Source: Paenibacillus sp. FSL R5-0517 (GTDB taxonomy: Bacteria; Bacillota; Bacilli; Paenibacillales; Paenibacillaceae). From it: DNA of 64,000 bases. The position numbers were made by a program, and so were the translations under genes. Below the pieces are notes generated by a model that saw only the letters and a program-made list of their open reading frames with translations, ran no database searches and was not told the origin of the DNA. Below are positions 8,624-17,450 of this stretch, piece by piece. The stretch lies in contig NZ_CP150235.1 in NCBI RefSeq assembly GCF_037974355.1, positions 1,116,001-1,180,000 of the forward strand, given 5' to 3'. Each line of letters opens with the position of its first letter. Position 1 is the stretch's first letter.

Positions 8624-9112
8624 ATGGAATATTCACTGAAGTTGAATGGAAAACAAGATCCTTTATGGTTGAAAAAATTAATTGAAAGTAAGAATTTTGA
8701 AGTGAATTATATGAACCGACAACACAATGCATTGTTCATTCATGAGTTTGATCTAAGCGGTGGTTTAAAAATTACTGTTTATGATAATAATTTTCCGGCT
8801 GATCATCCAGCAGCATCTTATGAAACGATGTTCCAAGAAGAGGATTTTATTTATCAACAAACGATTTCTTATGAATTGGAGAATAACCAGCAATATGAAT
8901 TATGGTATAAAACAATGTATGAAATTTCTTTCGCTATATTAAAATCACTTAGAGTAGAGGGCGTATTCTATCACACTTCTGGAGAGGAGATATTTCTCTT
9001 TAAAAACGGAAAGTATACGTTCAACGGAACATACCTTGAACTGCTCCAGACGCATTATGGAGAACTCCTTGAGAATATCGAGTATTCGGTTTTTACGAAA
9101 CCTCACAACTGA
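8624..9112 (+). CDS. Third immunity-type protein
   Basis: A 162-residue soluble protein (MEYSLKLNGKQDPLWLKKL...) with no signal peptide. The opening and the ending around FYHTSGEEIFLFKNGKY recall SitI3-like immunity proteins found next to type VII toxins, but this is a weak match from memory. It follows the copied junction at 8564 and is followed by a strong terminator, so it forms an independent cassette. Its sequence is unrelated by eye to the products at 7325 and 8032. An immunity role is inferred from position. Confidence 0.45.
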   Translation: MEYSLKLNGKQDPLWLKKLIESKNFEVNYMNRQHNALFIHEFDLSGGLKITVYDNNFPADHPAASYETMFQEEDFIYQQTISYELENNQQYELWYKTMYEISFAILKSLRVEGVFYHTSGEEIFLFKNGKYTFNGTYLELLQTHYGELLENIEYSVFTKPHN

Positions 9113-9133
9113 ATTACAGATAAATAATGTTAA

Positions 9134-9173
9134 ATGCACTTCTACCGGACCAAAAGTAGAAGTGCATTTTTTT
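9134..9173 (+). terminator. Terminator of the third immunity cassette
   Basis: TGCACTTCTAC pairs with GTAGAAGTGCA around a ten-base loop, followed by eight T. The same hairpin recurs at 9761, and its left arm alone is left at about 7840. Confidence 0.85.
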
Positions 9174-9232
9174 GGAATAAGAATACTAGCTACGATGATA
9201 AGATTGATTACTAAATGTTGAGGTGAAATAGA

Positions 9233-9712
9233 ATGTTATTGGAAAATGCAGTATCCAAACTAAATAATATAAATTGGGCCTTAGTAGGTACTGTTATCTC
9301 TGAGGAGGATACTAAACTCGGATATGAATTTCTCAGAAGAATGGCTCAATTTTATAAAGCGGAGCAGCTGAAGCCTATGCCACCTGCATTTACAAATGTG
9401 GCGAAACTACTAGGAGATCAAGAAGAGGAATTAGATATTTCAGCTTATTGCAGTTCGGAGGCTGTTGCGTATTTGAATCAAAACTCATATGTGAAAAGAA
9501 TATTTGAATATTATCTACAGTTGGCGAAGTACGCAGAGAATACTCCGAGCATCAGCCAGTATCTAGACATATATGAACCGGTAATTATACTTTTTGAACG
9601 GGGGGGCTCTTTTACCATCAAACCACTCTCTCTAGAAATTACACAAGTCTCACATTTTCCATTAAACAATTGGTATGAAAAATTTGTTGAGAAAGATCCG
9701 ATGGATATTTAA
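9233..9712 (+). CDS. Fourth immunity-type or hypothetical protein
   Basis: A 159-residue soluble protein with GAGGTGA seven bases before its ATG. I do not recognise a family. It is mostly helical at the start and ends in a beta-rich region with IYEPVIILFERGGSF. It sits between two copies of the same terminator hairpin (9134 and 9761), as a unit like the preceding immunity cassette. By position it is likely another immunity protein; a stand-alone unrelated role cannot be excluded. Confidence 0.45.
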   Translation: MLLENAVSKLNNINWALVGTVISEEDTKLGYEFLRRMAQFYKAEQLKPMPPAFTNVAKLLGDQEEELDISAYCSSEAVAYLNQNSYVKRIFEYYLQLAKYAENTPSISQYLDIYEPVIILFERGGSFTIKPLSLEITQVSHFPLNNWYEKFVEKDPMDI

Positions 9713-9760
9713 TAATCTGTAGATCATTAGGTTAATATTTCGCAAAATCGTATTCATAGA

Positions 9761-9798
9761 AAAGCACTTCTACCAAACCAAAAGTAGAGGTGCTTTTT
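9761..9798 (+). terminator. Terminator of the fourth cassette
   Basis: AAAGCACTTCTAC pairs with GTAGAGGTGCTTT (one G-T pair) and is followed by T. It is a close copy of the hairpin at 9134. Confidence 0.85.
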
Positions 9799-9925
9799 CC
9801 TATGAAATCAAACAACTAATGAAATCTTCCACCAATTGGTCGATAATATAGAAGAAACAATTTTTAGCTCATCATATACATAGAGAAATATCCACAACTA
9901 TCCTACACCCACACGAGGTATATTC

Positions 9926-12837
9926 ATGAAACAAGGCATATATGAACAGCTTATTAACATTATCACCAGACAGGAGATTTCGGCGCTGGACCCGGATGTG
10001 TATAACATTGGGACCGAGAAATTGGATGCAGAGGAAGCGCGCAAGCTGCTGTCCACGTATTTGGCGGCGGTGACTCGGCGAGCGCTCAAGATTGTGCGGG
10101 AACAGACGGAAGATAAGACAGCAGTGTTGGCGCAGATTCGAACGTGTAATGAGATTATTGCTACCCTGAAAGGCACACTGGGGGAAGAAGAGTACAACGA
10201 ATTGCAACTGGATGAGCAGGGGGAAGTGTTGACCCATGTGTATTCCAAGCTGAACAGTATTCGTGCGGTCCGGGATACCAAAATCGTTCGTCCAGATACG
10301 CCAATCGCCCAAAGCTCTTTATTCACAGGTGCGAAGTCCGAACCGAGTATGTTATTGGAGTTGCAAAAGGAGATCGTGACCGCCGATCGGATCGATTGGT
10401 TGGTTTCATTTATCAAGTTCAGCGGGCTTCGCCTGCTTCTGGAACAGCTTCAACAGTTCACGGCTGGTGGCGGGAAGCTGCGGATCATCACGACCACCTA
10501 TATGGAGGCAACCGACCTCAAGGCTATTACCGAACTTAGCAAATTACCTAACACAGAGATTCAGATTTCGTATGATACCAAAGTGACTCGGCTGCACCCC
10601 AAAACGTACATTTTCCACCGTGATACTGGCTTCACTACAGCCTATGTCGGCTCCTCTAACCTGTCCAACCCGGCGCTGACCAGTGGTATGGAGTGGAACC
10701 TCAAGGTGACGGAGAAGGATTCACTCGACGTGCTGCGCAAGATTGAAGCGACTTTTGAGAGCTACTGGAATGACCGTGAATTTACCCTATATGTAGCTGA
10801 AGATGAAGGACATGAGGCCCAGTTGAAGGCGGCTCTAAATCGCAAAAAAGATCAGTCCAACCACTTTCACCTCGACATCCAGCCTTACGATTATCAAAAG
10901 GAAGTGCTGGAACAGCTAGACGCTGAGCGTACGCTGTATGGACGAAACCGCAACCTGATCGTTGCCGCCACAGGCGTTGGCAAAACGGTCATCTCTGCCT
11001 TTGACTTACAAGAGGTTCCGGGCAAGCCATGTGGGAGCCAAGCTGCTTTTTGTCGCCCATCGGGAAGAAATCTTGAAGCAAAGCCGGGACACGTTCCGGT
11101 ATATCCTGAAGGATATGAACTTTGGGGAGCTGCATGTCGGGAATCACCGAGCGGAGGCGTTGGACCACTTGTTTGTTAGCATTCAGAGTCTTAACGCTAT
11201 GAAGCTGACGGAGATCACCAGCCCAGACTATTACGATTACATCATTGTGGATGAATTCCACCATGCGGCTGCACCTTCATACCAGAAGCTGTTGTCCCAT
11301 TACGAACCGCAGATTCTACTCGGACTCACTGCAACACCGGAACGGATGGATGGCAAAGACATTACCGCCTACTTCGATCATACGATTGCCGCCGAGATCC
11401 GCCTAACCGATGCAATTGACCGTAAGCTACTGAGCCCTTTTCAATATTTTGGCGTCACCGATACTGTCGATCTATCTCAGGTGAAGTATGACCTGAACGA
11501 ACTGGAGAAGCTCTATACCCATAACAAAATCCGTGCCAACCAGATCATCCAAAGTCTGAACAAATACGTAACCGATCTGGACGATGTGAAGGGGCTTGGT
11601 TTCTGCGTAGGGGTGGATCATGCGCTGTATATGGCAAAAATATTTAACGAAGCTGGCATTCCATCCATGGCCCTGCATGGCGGGTCGAGCGAACAAGAAC
11701 GTCATTCTGCGAAAGGACAGCTGGTGAACGGGGAACTGCGCATGATCTTTGTCGTTGATCTGTACAATGAGGGCGTGGATATCCCTGAGGTGAACACCAT
11801 CCTGTTTCTGCGTCCTACCGAGAGTCTGACCGTATTCCTGCAACAGTTGGGACGTGGACTACGGATGGCGGAGGGCAAAGAGCAAAGAGTGCCTGACCGT
11901 GCTCGACTTCATCGGACAAGCGCATCAGGAATACAGGTTCCAGGATAAATTCCGCGCCCTGATCGGCGCCACCAAACATTCCATCTCGTACTACGTCGAG
12001 AACGGATTTTCGAACCTGCCACGCGGCACGTTCATTCAATTGGAAAAGCAAGCGAAGGAATACGTCATGCGCAACCTCAAGCAGCTGAGTCGTAATCGCA
12101 GAGCCTTGATCCAGAAGTTGCAAACGTTTCAGCAAGACACCGGACTGCCGCTGACCTTGGCTCACTTTGTGGAGCATCATGGGATGACTCTCTATGAATT
12201 GTATGGTGAACGCACGGGGAGAAGGTATTTCCGCGGCATGTTGGCCGAAGCCGGATTAACAGCACCTATTGAAGATGAACACGAAGAGTACATCCGCAGA
12301 CTTCCATCTGTGCTGACCATCAACTCCCGAAACTGGCTAACGTTCCTGATAGACTACATTGAAAAAGGGAAAGAACCGACCAACGCTGATGAACAGCGCA
12401 TGTTGATTATGTTCTATTACACCTTCCACCGGGCCGCGCCTGAGAAGCTAGGGTTGAGCAGCATCGAAGAGGGTGTGCAGCGTGTGCTGTCTTGTGAAGC
12501 ATTCCAAGCAGAGCTTGTGGATATTTTCAAATATAATCTGGCTCATCTGCGATTTGTGGATAAAAGTAATTCGTTCCCGTACACTTGTCCACTGGATATC
12601 CACTGTATGTACTCCATCGATCAAGTGCTCGCCGCCTTCGGTTACTGGAATGCGCAGCAATCCCCCGCCTTCCGTGAAGGGGTGAAGTATTTTGCGGATG
12701 AACAGACCGATATTTTCTTCATTACACTGAACAAATCGGATAAGGACTTCTCACCCTAAACGATTAACGAGCGGCTATTCCACTGGCAGACTCAGAGCCG
12801 GGTGTCGGAGCACACTGCTACCCGAGCAGCTGTATAA
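9926..12837 (+). pseudogene. Broken PLD-nuclease/SF2 helicase gene (DUF3427 type)
   Basis: Three overlapping frames together encode one protein: an N-terminal helical region, a PLD/HKD-like nuclease domain (RLHPKTYIF ... GSSN), an SF2 helicase (Walker A ATGVGKT, DEFHH box, TATPERMDGKD, QQLGRGLR) and a DUF3427-like C-terminus. Lesion 1 is an extra T near 11006: GAC T TAC instead of GAC TAC, after which the next frame continues FRASHVGAKLLFVAHREE. Lesion 2 is a 7-bp tandem duplication GCAAAGAGCAAAGA at 11875-11888; removing one copy restores EGKECLTVLDFIG. Lesion 3 is TAA 12757-12759 after KDFSP, beyond which the frame resumes TINERLFHWQTQSRVSEH to 12837 and then meets AT-rich DNA. The gene is almost certainly dead. 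Intact relatives are defence-associated helicase-nucleases. Confidence 0.85.
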
Positions 12838-13006
12838 GTGCCGTTAGGCGATAGAATATACATAAATTGTTTTTTAAAGATATAAATAATAAGTAAATCA
12901 TAATTTTTGAATAAACTAACAAGTATTTTATCAATTTATAGTAATTTTTTTGTTTAGGGTCTACAATACTATTCAACGTTTCGTAGATCCGTTATGCTAT
13001 TGAGTT

Positions 13007-14194
13007 TTATGATTTGATAGATAGATCATCAGTTTCATACTTGTTTAAAAGCTCCTTGTATATCACATTAACGAATGATTGAGCAAGTTTTACAGGTACT
13101 GCATTACCAATTTGGGTAGCAATGTTCTCGCTAGAGCCTTCATATGCCTTTCCATTAATTTTTCCAGTGAATTTATAGTGCATAGGAAAAGTTTGAATTA
13201 ATGCAGCCTCTCTCATACTGATAGCTCTATCTTCCTCAGGATGTCCAAAACGTCCTTTTGTGTAGGCCAAACATCCGCAAGTTATAGTAGGGGCGTAATC
13301 ATCAAAATTCATTCTGCCATAAACATCGCCAAAACTAACATTGGTTTTTTTATGACATTCCAGTACTAGACTTTCATCATTCCAATCTGCGCGGCTCCCA
13401 CCATTTAAAGGAGTATTCTTAATTCTTTTCAGATTATCAGATGACAGATTTCTACATTTATGAAGTTTATCTTTTTCATCAACTCCCCCTGCACTTAATT
13501 CAGACAATTTATATCTTTTTAGAAAGTTTCTTAAAGTTGGAGCCATTTTCTTTTCTGGCCACAGAGAAAGTGGTTTAACTACATATGGTATTCCTTTTAT
13601 AGTTTCTTGAATAATCGCATCATTATTAGGAAATGTATCAATTAATTTCCCTATAAGGATCATCCTTTTTCTATGTTGGGGAACTCCATAGTCAACTGCG
13701 TCTACGACTTCAAATCGAAGATGATATGAAGGACGACTGTTATTTATTTTGAAGCCTTCAGAATTTAAATTCGCTAGAAGAGATAAAAAAATATGAAAAA
13801 TTTTGAAATTTACTATATTATCGACGTTTTCAAATAGTATATAATTAGGTTGGAATAAATTCGCAACTCTAATAACTTCCATTATTAGTTTGTTGCGATT
13901 ATCGGCACTAGATGTACTCTTTTTACGACTATGTCTAGAAAAACCTTGACATGGCGGTGTAGCAACAAGTAAATCTAAATTTTTACCTTTTAATTGTTTG
14001 TGTATTTCTTTCCATTTTTTTTTTTTGATTTTTTTTATATCTTTAACTAATAGGTGTGTATTACCATGGTTCAATGCATATGTAGATGCAATAGTTTTGT
14101 CGAATTCTACTGCACATATTATATTAAAGTGTTTTTTCAATGCTTCAGATACCCCACCTGCTCCTGAAAATAATTCTATAGCTGAGAATTTCAA
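13007..14194 (-). CDS. DNA (cytosine-5) methyltransferase
   Basis: A 395-residue Dcm-type enzyme with the conserved motifs in order: I FSGAGG (9-14), IV PPCQGFS with catalytic Cys82, VI ENV (122-124), VIII QHRKR (173-177) and X GNAVP (363-367). It transfers a methyl group from S-adenosylmethionine to cytosine in a specific DNA site; the target-recognition region lies between motifs VIII and X and its site cannot be read. The start is TTG 14194 with AGGGGGT upstream. It is divergent from the GHKL/receiver pair over about 110 bases. The gene is much more AT-rich than the DNA to its left, suggesting transfer. No restriction endonuclease is recognisable nearby. Confidence 0.93.
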   Translation of the reverse strand: MKFSAIELFSGAGGVSEALKKHFNIICAVEFDKTIASTYALNHGNTHLLVKDIKKIKKKKWKEIHKQLKGKNLDLLVATPPCQGFSRHSRKKSTSSADNRNKLIMEVIRVANLFQPNYILFENVDNIVNFKIFHIFLSLLANLNSEGFKINNSRPSYHLRFEVVDAVDYGVPQHRKRMILIGKLIDTFPNNDAIIQETIKGIPYVVKPLSLWPEKKMAPTLRNFLKRYKLSELSAGGVDEKDKLHKCRNLSSDNLKRIKNTPLNGGSRADWNDESLVLECHKKTNVSFGDVYGRMNFDDYAPTITCGCLAYTKGRFGHPEEDRAISMREAALIQTFPMHYKFTGKINGKAYEGSSENIATQIGNAVPVKLAQSFVNVIYKELLNKYETDDLSIKS

Positions 14195-14304
14195 TTGGTA
14201 CCCCCTAGAATAAGACTTTTAGTAAGATAATATTGTATAACAATGTACTGGTTGCTGAAAAGTTATTTTTGAATGAAAACAATATAGATTAGAAGGTGAG
14301 CTGT

Positions 14305-17300
14305 TTGCCAGTTAATAAATTTCGTACTAAAGCAAGAGCAATTGAGTTGTTAGGACGAAAACAAATAAGAGATGATATTACAGCATTAATCGAACTTATA
14401 AAAAACTCATATGATGCGGATGCAGAAGATGTAACTGCTGACTTTAATTTAGATAACACATCACCTTATATTTTTCTATACGATCTTGGTATTGGTATGG
14501 AAATGGATGATATTCTTAATAAGTGGTTGGTACTAGGAACTGATTCTAAGAAGAAACCGAAGAATGAAAAATTATCAAAAGTAAAATCAAGGCGACTTAT
14601 GGGTGAAAAAGGAATTGGCCGGTTGGCATCTGCAGCTCTTGGCGAGCAACTTTGGCTATTTACCAAATCACAAAATGAAAGATGGCATGTACTATACTTG
14701 AACTGGAATATTTTTGAGAATCAAGATATGTATCTCGAAGATGTTGTGATTCCCTTACATTTTAATAAATCTAAAGAAGAGATTACATCAGAGGCGTTTT
14801 TTTCATTGCTAATTGAAGAACAAATGTCTAATTTGAAAAATGTATCGTGGTTTGATAGCAATGGATTACCAAATAAAAAGTATTTTGATTTGTATGAGCG
14901 AATAAAGAGTCAAATTTCAAGAAATAGCACTCCAATTGATCATTTAGCTGAAATCGTTCATTCCTTAGACTTGAAGAAACAAGGGACAATTTTGCTTATT
15001 CAGGATTTGAGGCATTCTTGGACGGAAGTTTTTGATACAACAAAGAACAGAGAAGCTAATTACATGGCTAGTCAAAGATATAATAGACTAGGGTCTTTTA
15101 TTGATAGTTTCAATAACACCATGGAAGATTTTAATGTGGAAATGATTGTTGATAATACCCCCGTGAAATTTAATCACTTTGTCGATGACGAGTTACATGA
15201 GCTTTATGATTTGAAAATTAAGGGGAAAATTGAGAACGGTAAGTTCTTTGGACAGCTATTTGCGATAAATGCAGATGTGGAGTTGTTAAATGCTTGTAAT
15301 AATGAACTTCTTGCAGGGATAGAAGTTACTGGAGGGATTATGAATCCTTCTAACAAAGATTGCGGACCTTTTAGTTTAGAATTATGCCATTATGAAAAGG
15401 ATTTGGATAAAACAGGATTAACAAAACAGCAGATAGATACATTAAACTCTCGAATAGGGTACGTTGGTGGTTTGAAAGTATATAGGGATGGCGTAAGAAT
15501 TTTACCTTACGGTGATCCTGAAAATGATTTCTTAAATCTAGAACAAAATAGATCCAAGAATGCAGGTAAATACTTATTCAGTCATAGAAATTTGTTTGGG
15601 AAAATTGAATTAACATCGGAAGATAATCCTGAATTAGAGGATAAATCAAGCAGAGAAGGACTAATTGAAAATGAACAGTTTCATTATTTTGTAAAGACAT
15701 TACAGAATCTACTTGTAACTATTGCAGTTGATTTTTTATCAAATAAAAGAAAGGATTCAAGAGCATTAAGAGAAAGTTATGTAAGTTTTAATCAACTTAA
15801 ATACGAGAAACAAAAAAAGGAAAACGAAGCTCTTGATAAAGAAGAAAAAGAGAACAAACGAGCGATTAATAGTATTTTGAAGGAGATTAAAGAAAAAAAG
15901 AAATTATTTAATAATTATAAAATTAATATTAGAGAAAAATTTGATTTAATGCCAAAAATACCGGAAAAATTTAGTTATGCTTTGTTAAATAAATGTTATT
16001 CAGAGCTGCTAAATTCCAAAGATTCATTATATAAGATCATTGATAATGATTATGAGCAAATGAGGATGAGAACCAATCCTAGGTTTGCACTAAATGAAGA
16101 GATACAAGATGAGATCAATATTTTCAACTTAAATATTGATGAAGATTTTCGTGAAAATCTAAATCAATTAGAGATTCTATTTGAAGAGAGAGAAAAGGCA
16201 ATTCGTCAAAGAATGGAAGAGTGGCGTGAGAGTGTCTCGAAGCTATTTAATAAAGATTTTGATAGATACGTAACTGCTAATTTAAACAGATTAAATGTAT
16301 TAAGAGAAGATATAAAAGACATTTTTAATCATATAGAAAAAGAAGTTAACAACGCAGAGAAAAATGTGCTAATTGAAACTAGTCAACTAATAAAACTTGA
16401 AAATGCCTTGTCAGAAATTAAATTGAATATTTTTTCGAATAACATACGAATACAAAAAGAATTAAATCAAGATGTAGAAAAAGGTCAATTAATGTTGGAA
16501 CAGTTTCGTCTCCTAGAGCCTCACGAGATAAATAATTTTGACGCATCATTCAGTTATTTGATTAACACTATTGAACAAAGAATTGATGAGATTCGACATG
16601 CTAAATTGAAAGAAGTAATGAATTTTTTTAATACGTCTTACAGGGAAATATTGAATAGAACTATTACTGAGATATCGAAATTGGGTAAAGTCAATTCAAT
16701 AAATGATTTAAACGAGTTAGTAGGTCTTCTTAAGACTCAAAACCAAGATTTAAAAAGAGAAAATGAAATTTATGCTGATCTCGCAAATATGGGAATGGCA
16801 GCAGAGATTGTAAATCATGAATTTAATCAGTTATTAGTAAATGTAGAAGATGGGATTAAAAATATAAAAAATACGAGTCTTAACCCCACGCAAAGTTATT
16901 GGATTCGCCAGATTGAAGCTGGCTTCAAAGCTATAGGAGCAAGACATAGCCAACTTTCTCCCATGTATAGAAGTTATAATTTAACAAGACGAAATGTTAA
17001 AGTTTACGACCTTGTTGAAGAGCTAGTTACATTCTTTGCTGCTCGATTAAACCAAGCAGGTATAAAAGTCGAGAACCAAGTAGACAAAGATTTTGTATTA
17101 ATGCTATCGCCTTCAAAGATTTATCCTGTTATTTCAAATTTAATTGATAACTCAATTTATTGGTTGCTTAACGGGAATGATAAGATAATTTTATTTAGAA
17201 GTAACATAATGAATAATTCACTATATATTGAAGATAGTGGTCCTGGAATAACTGTTAGGATTCAAGAACGAGTGTTTGAACCTTTTTTCTCAAAAAGATC

Positions 17301-17448
17301 TGGAGGAAGAGGATTGGGACTAAGTATAGTAAAGAAGGTACTCGAATCACAGGGGCATACAATTTCATTAATTCAAAGGCCAGAAGAAAAGATACTTAGT
17401 GGTGCAAGTTTTGAGATAAAATTCAACGAAAATGATAGGGTGGGGTAA
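14305..17448 (+). CDS. MORC-like ATPase with a second, histidine-kinase-like GHKL domain
   Basis: Start taken as TTG 14305, just after AGAAGGTGAG; GTG 14296 is a possible alternative. The 1047-residue protein has two ATP-binding GHKL domains. The N-terminal one opens KARAIELLGRKQIRDD and carries the N-box (E30, N34, NSYDAD), D60-L-GIGM and the lid GEKGIGRLA at 100-108, as in prokaryotic MORC/MutL-like ATPases of restriction-modification loci. Residues of about 480-830 are long charged helices (coiled coil). Then comes an H-box-like segment EIVNHEFNQLL with H838, and a second GHKL domain with NLIDN (945-949), DSGPG (977-981) and GGRGLGLS (about 1000-1007), as in sensor kinases. No membrane segment. 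The gene ends two bases before the receiver gene, so the two are co-transcribed. A cytoplasmic ATP-driven kinase or DNA-sensing machine is inferred. Confidence 0.8.
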   Translation: MPVNKFRTKARAIELLGRKQIRDDITALIELIKNSYDADAEDVTADFNLDNTSPYIFLYDLGIGMEMDDILNKWLVLGTDSKKKPKNEKLSKVKSRRLMGEKGIGRLASAALGEQLWLFTKSQNERWHVLYLNWNIFENQDMYLEDVVIPLHFNKSKEEITSEAFFSLLIEEQMSNLKNVSWFDSNGLPNKKYFDLYERIKSQISRNSTPIDHLAEIVHSLDLKKQGTILLIQDLRHSWTEVFDTTKNREANYMASQRYNRLGSFIDSFNNTMEDFNVEMIVDNTPVKFNHFVDDELHELYDLKIKGKIENGKFFGQLFAINADVELLNACNNELLAGIEVTGGIMNPSNKDCGPFSLELCHYEKDLDKTGLTKQQIDTLNSRIGYVGGLKVYRDGVRILPYGDPENDFLNLEQNRSKNAGKYLFSHRNLFGKIELTSEDNPELEDKSSREGLIENEQFHYFVKTLQNLLVTIAVDFLSNKRKDSRALRESYVSFNQLKYEKQKKENEALDKEEKENKRAINSILKEIKEKKKLFNNYKINIREKFDLMPKIPEKFSYALLNKCYSELLNSKDSLYKIIDNDYEQMRMRTNPRFALNEEIQDEINIFNLNIDEDFRENLNQLEILFEEREKAIRQRMEEWRESVSKLFNKDFDRYVTANLNRLNVLREDIKDIFNHIEKEVNNAEKNVLIETSQLIKLENALSEIKLNIFSNNIRIQKELNQDVEKGQLMLEQFRLLEPHEINNFDASFSYLINTIEQRIDEIRHAKLKEVMNFFNTSYREILNRTITEISKLGKVNSINDLNELVGLLKTQNQDLKRENEIYADLANMGMAAEIVNHEFNQLLVNVEDGIKNIKNTSLNPTQSYWIRQIEAGFKAIGARHSQLSPMYRSYNLTRRNVKVYDLVEELVTFFAARLNQAGIKVENQVDKDFVLMLSPSKIYPVISNLIDNSIYWLLNGNDKIILFRSNIMNNSLYIEDSGPGITVRIQERVFEPFFSKRSGGRGLGLSIVKKVLESQGHTISLIQRPEEKILSGASFEIKFNENDRVG

Positions 17449-17450
17449 TT

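Noticed and set aside
14232..14244. ATTGT-ATA-ACAAT palindrome in the methyltransferase/GHKL promoter region, as an operator for the XRE protein
   Set aside because: Only five-base arms in very AT-rich DNA; a loosely similar stretch near 20815 is not a convincing second copy.
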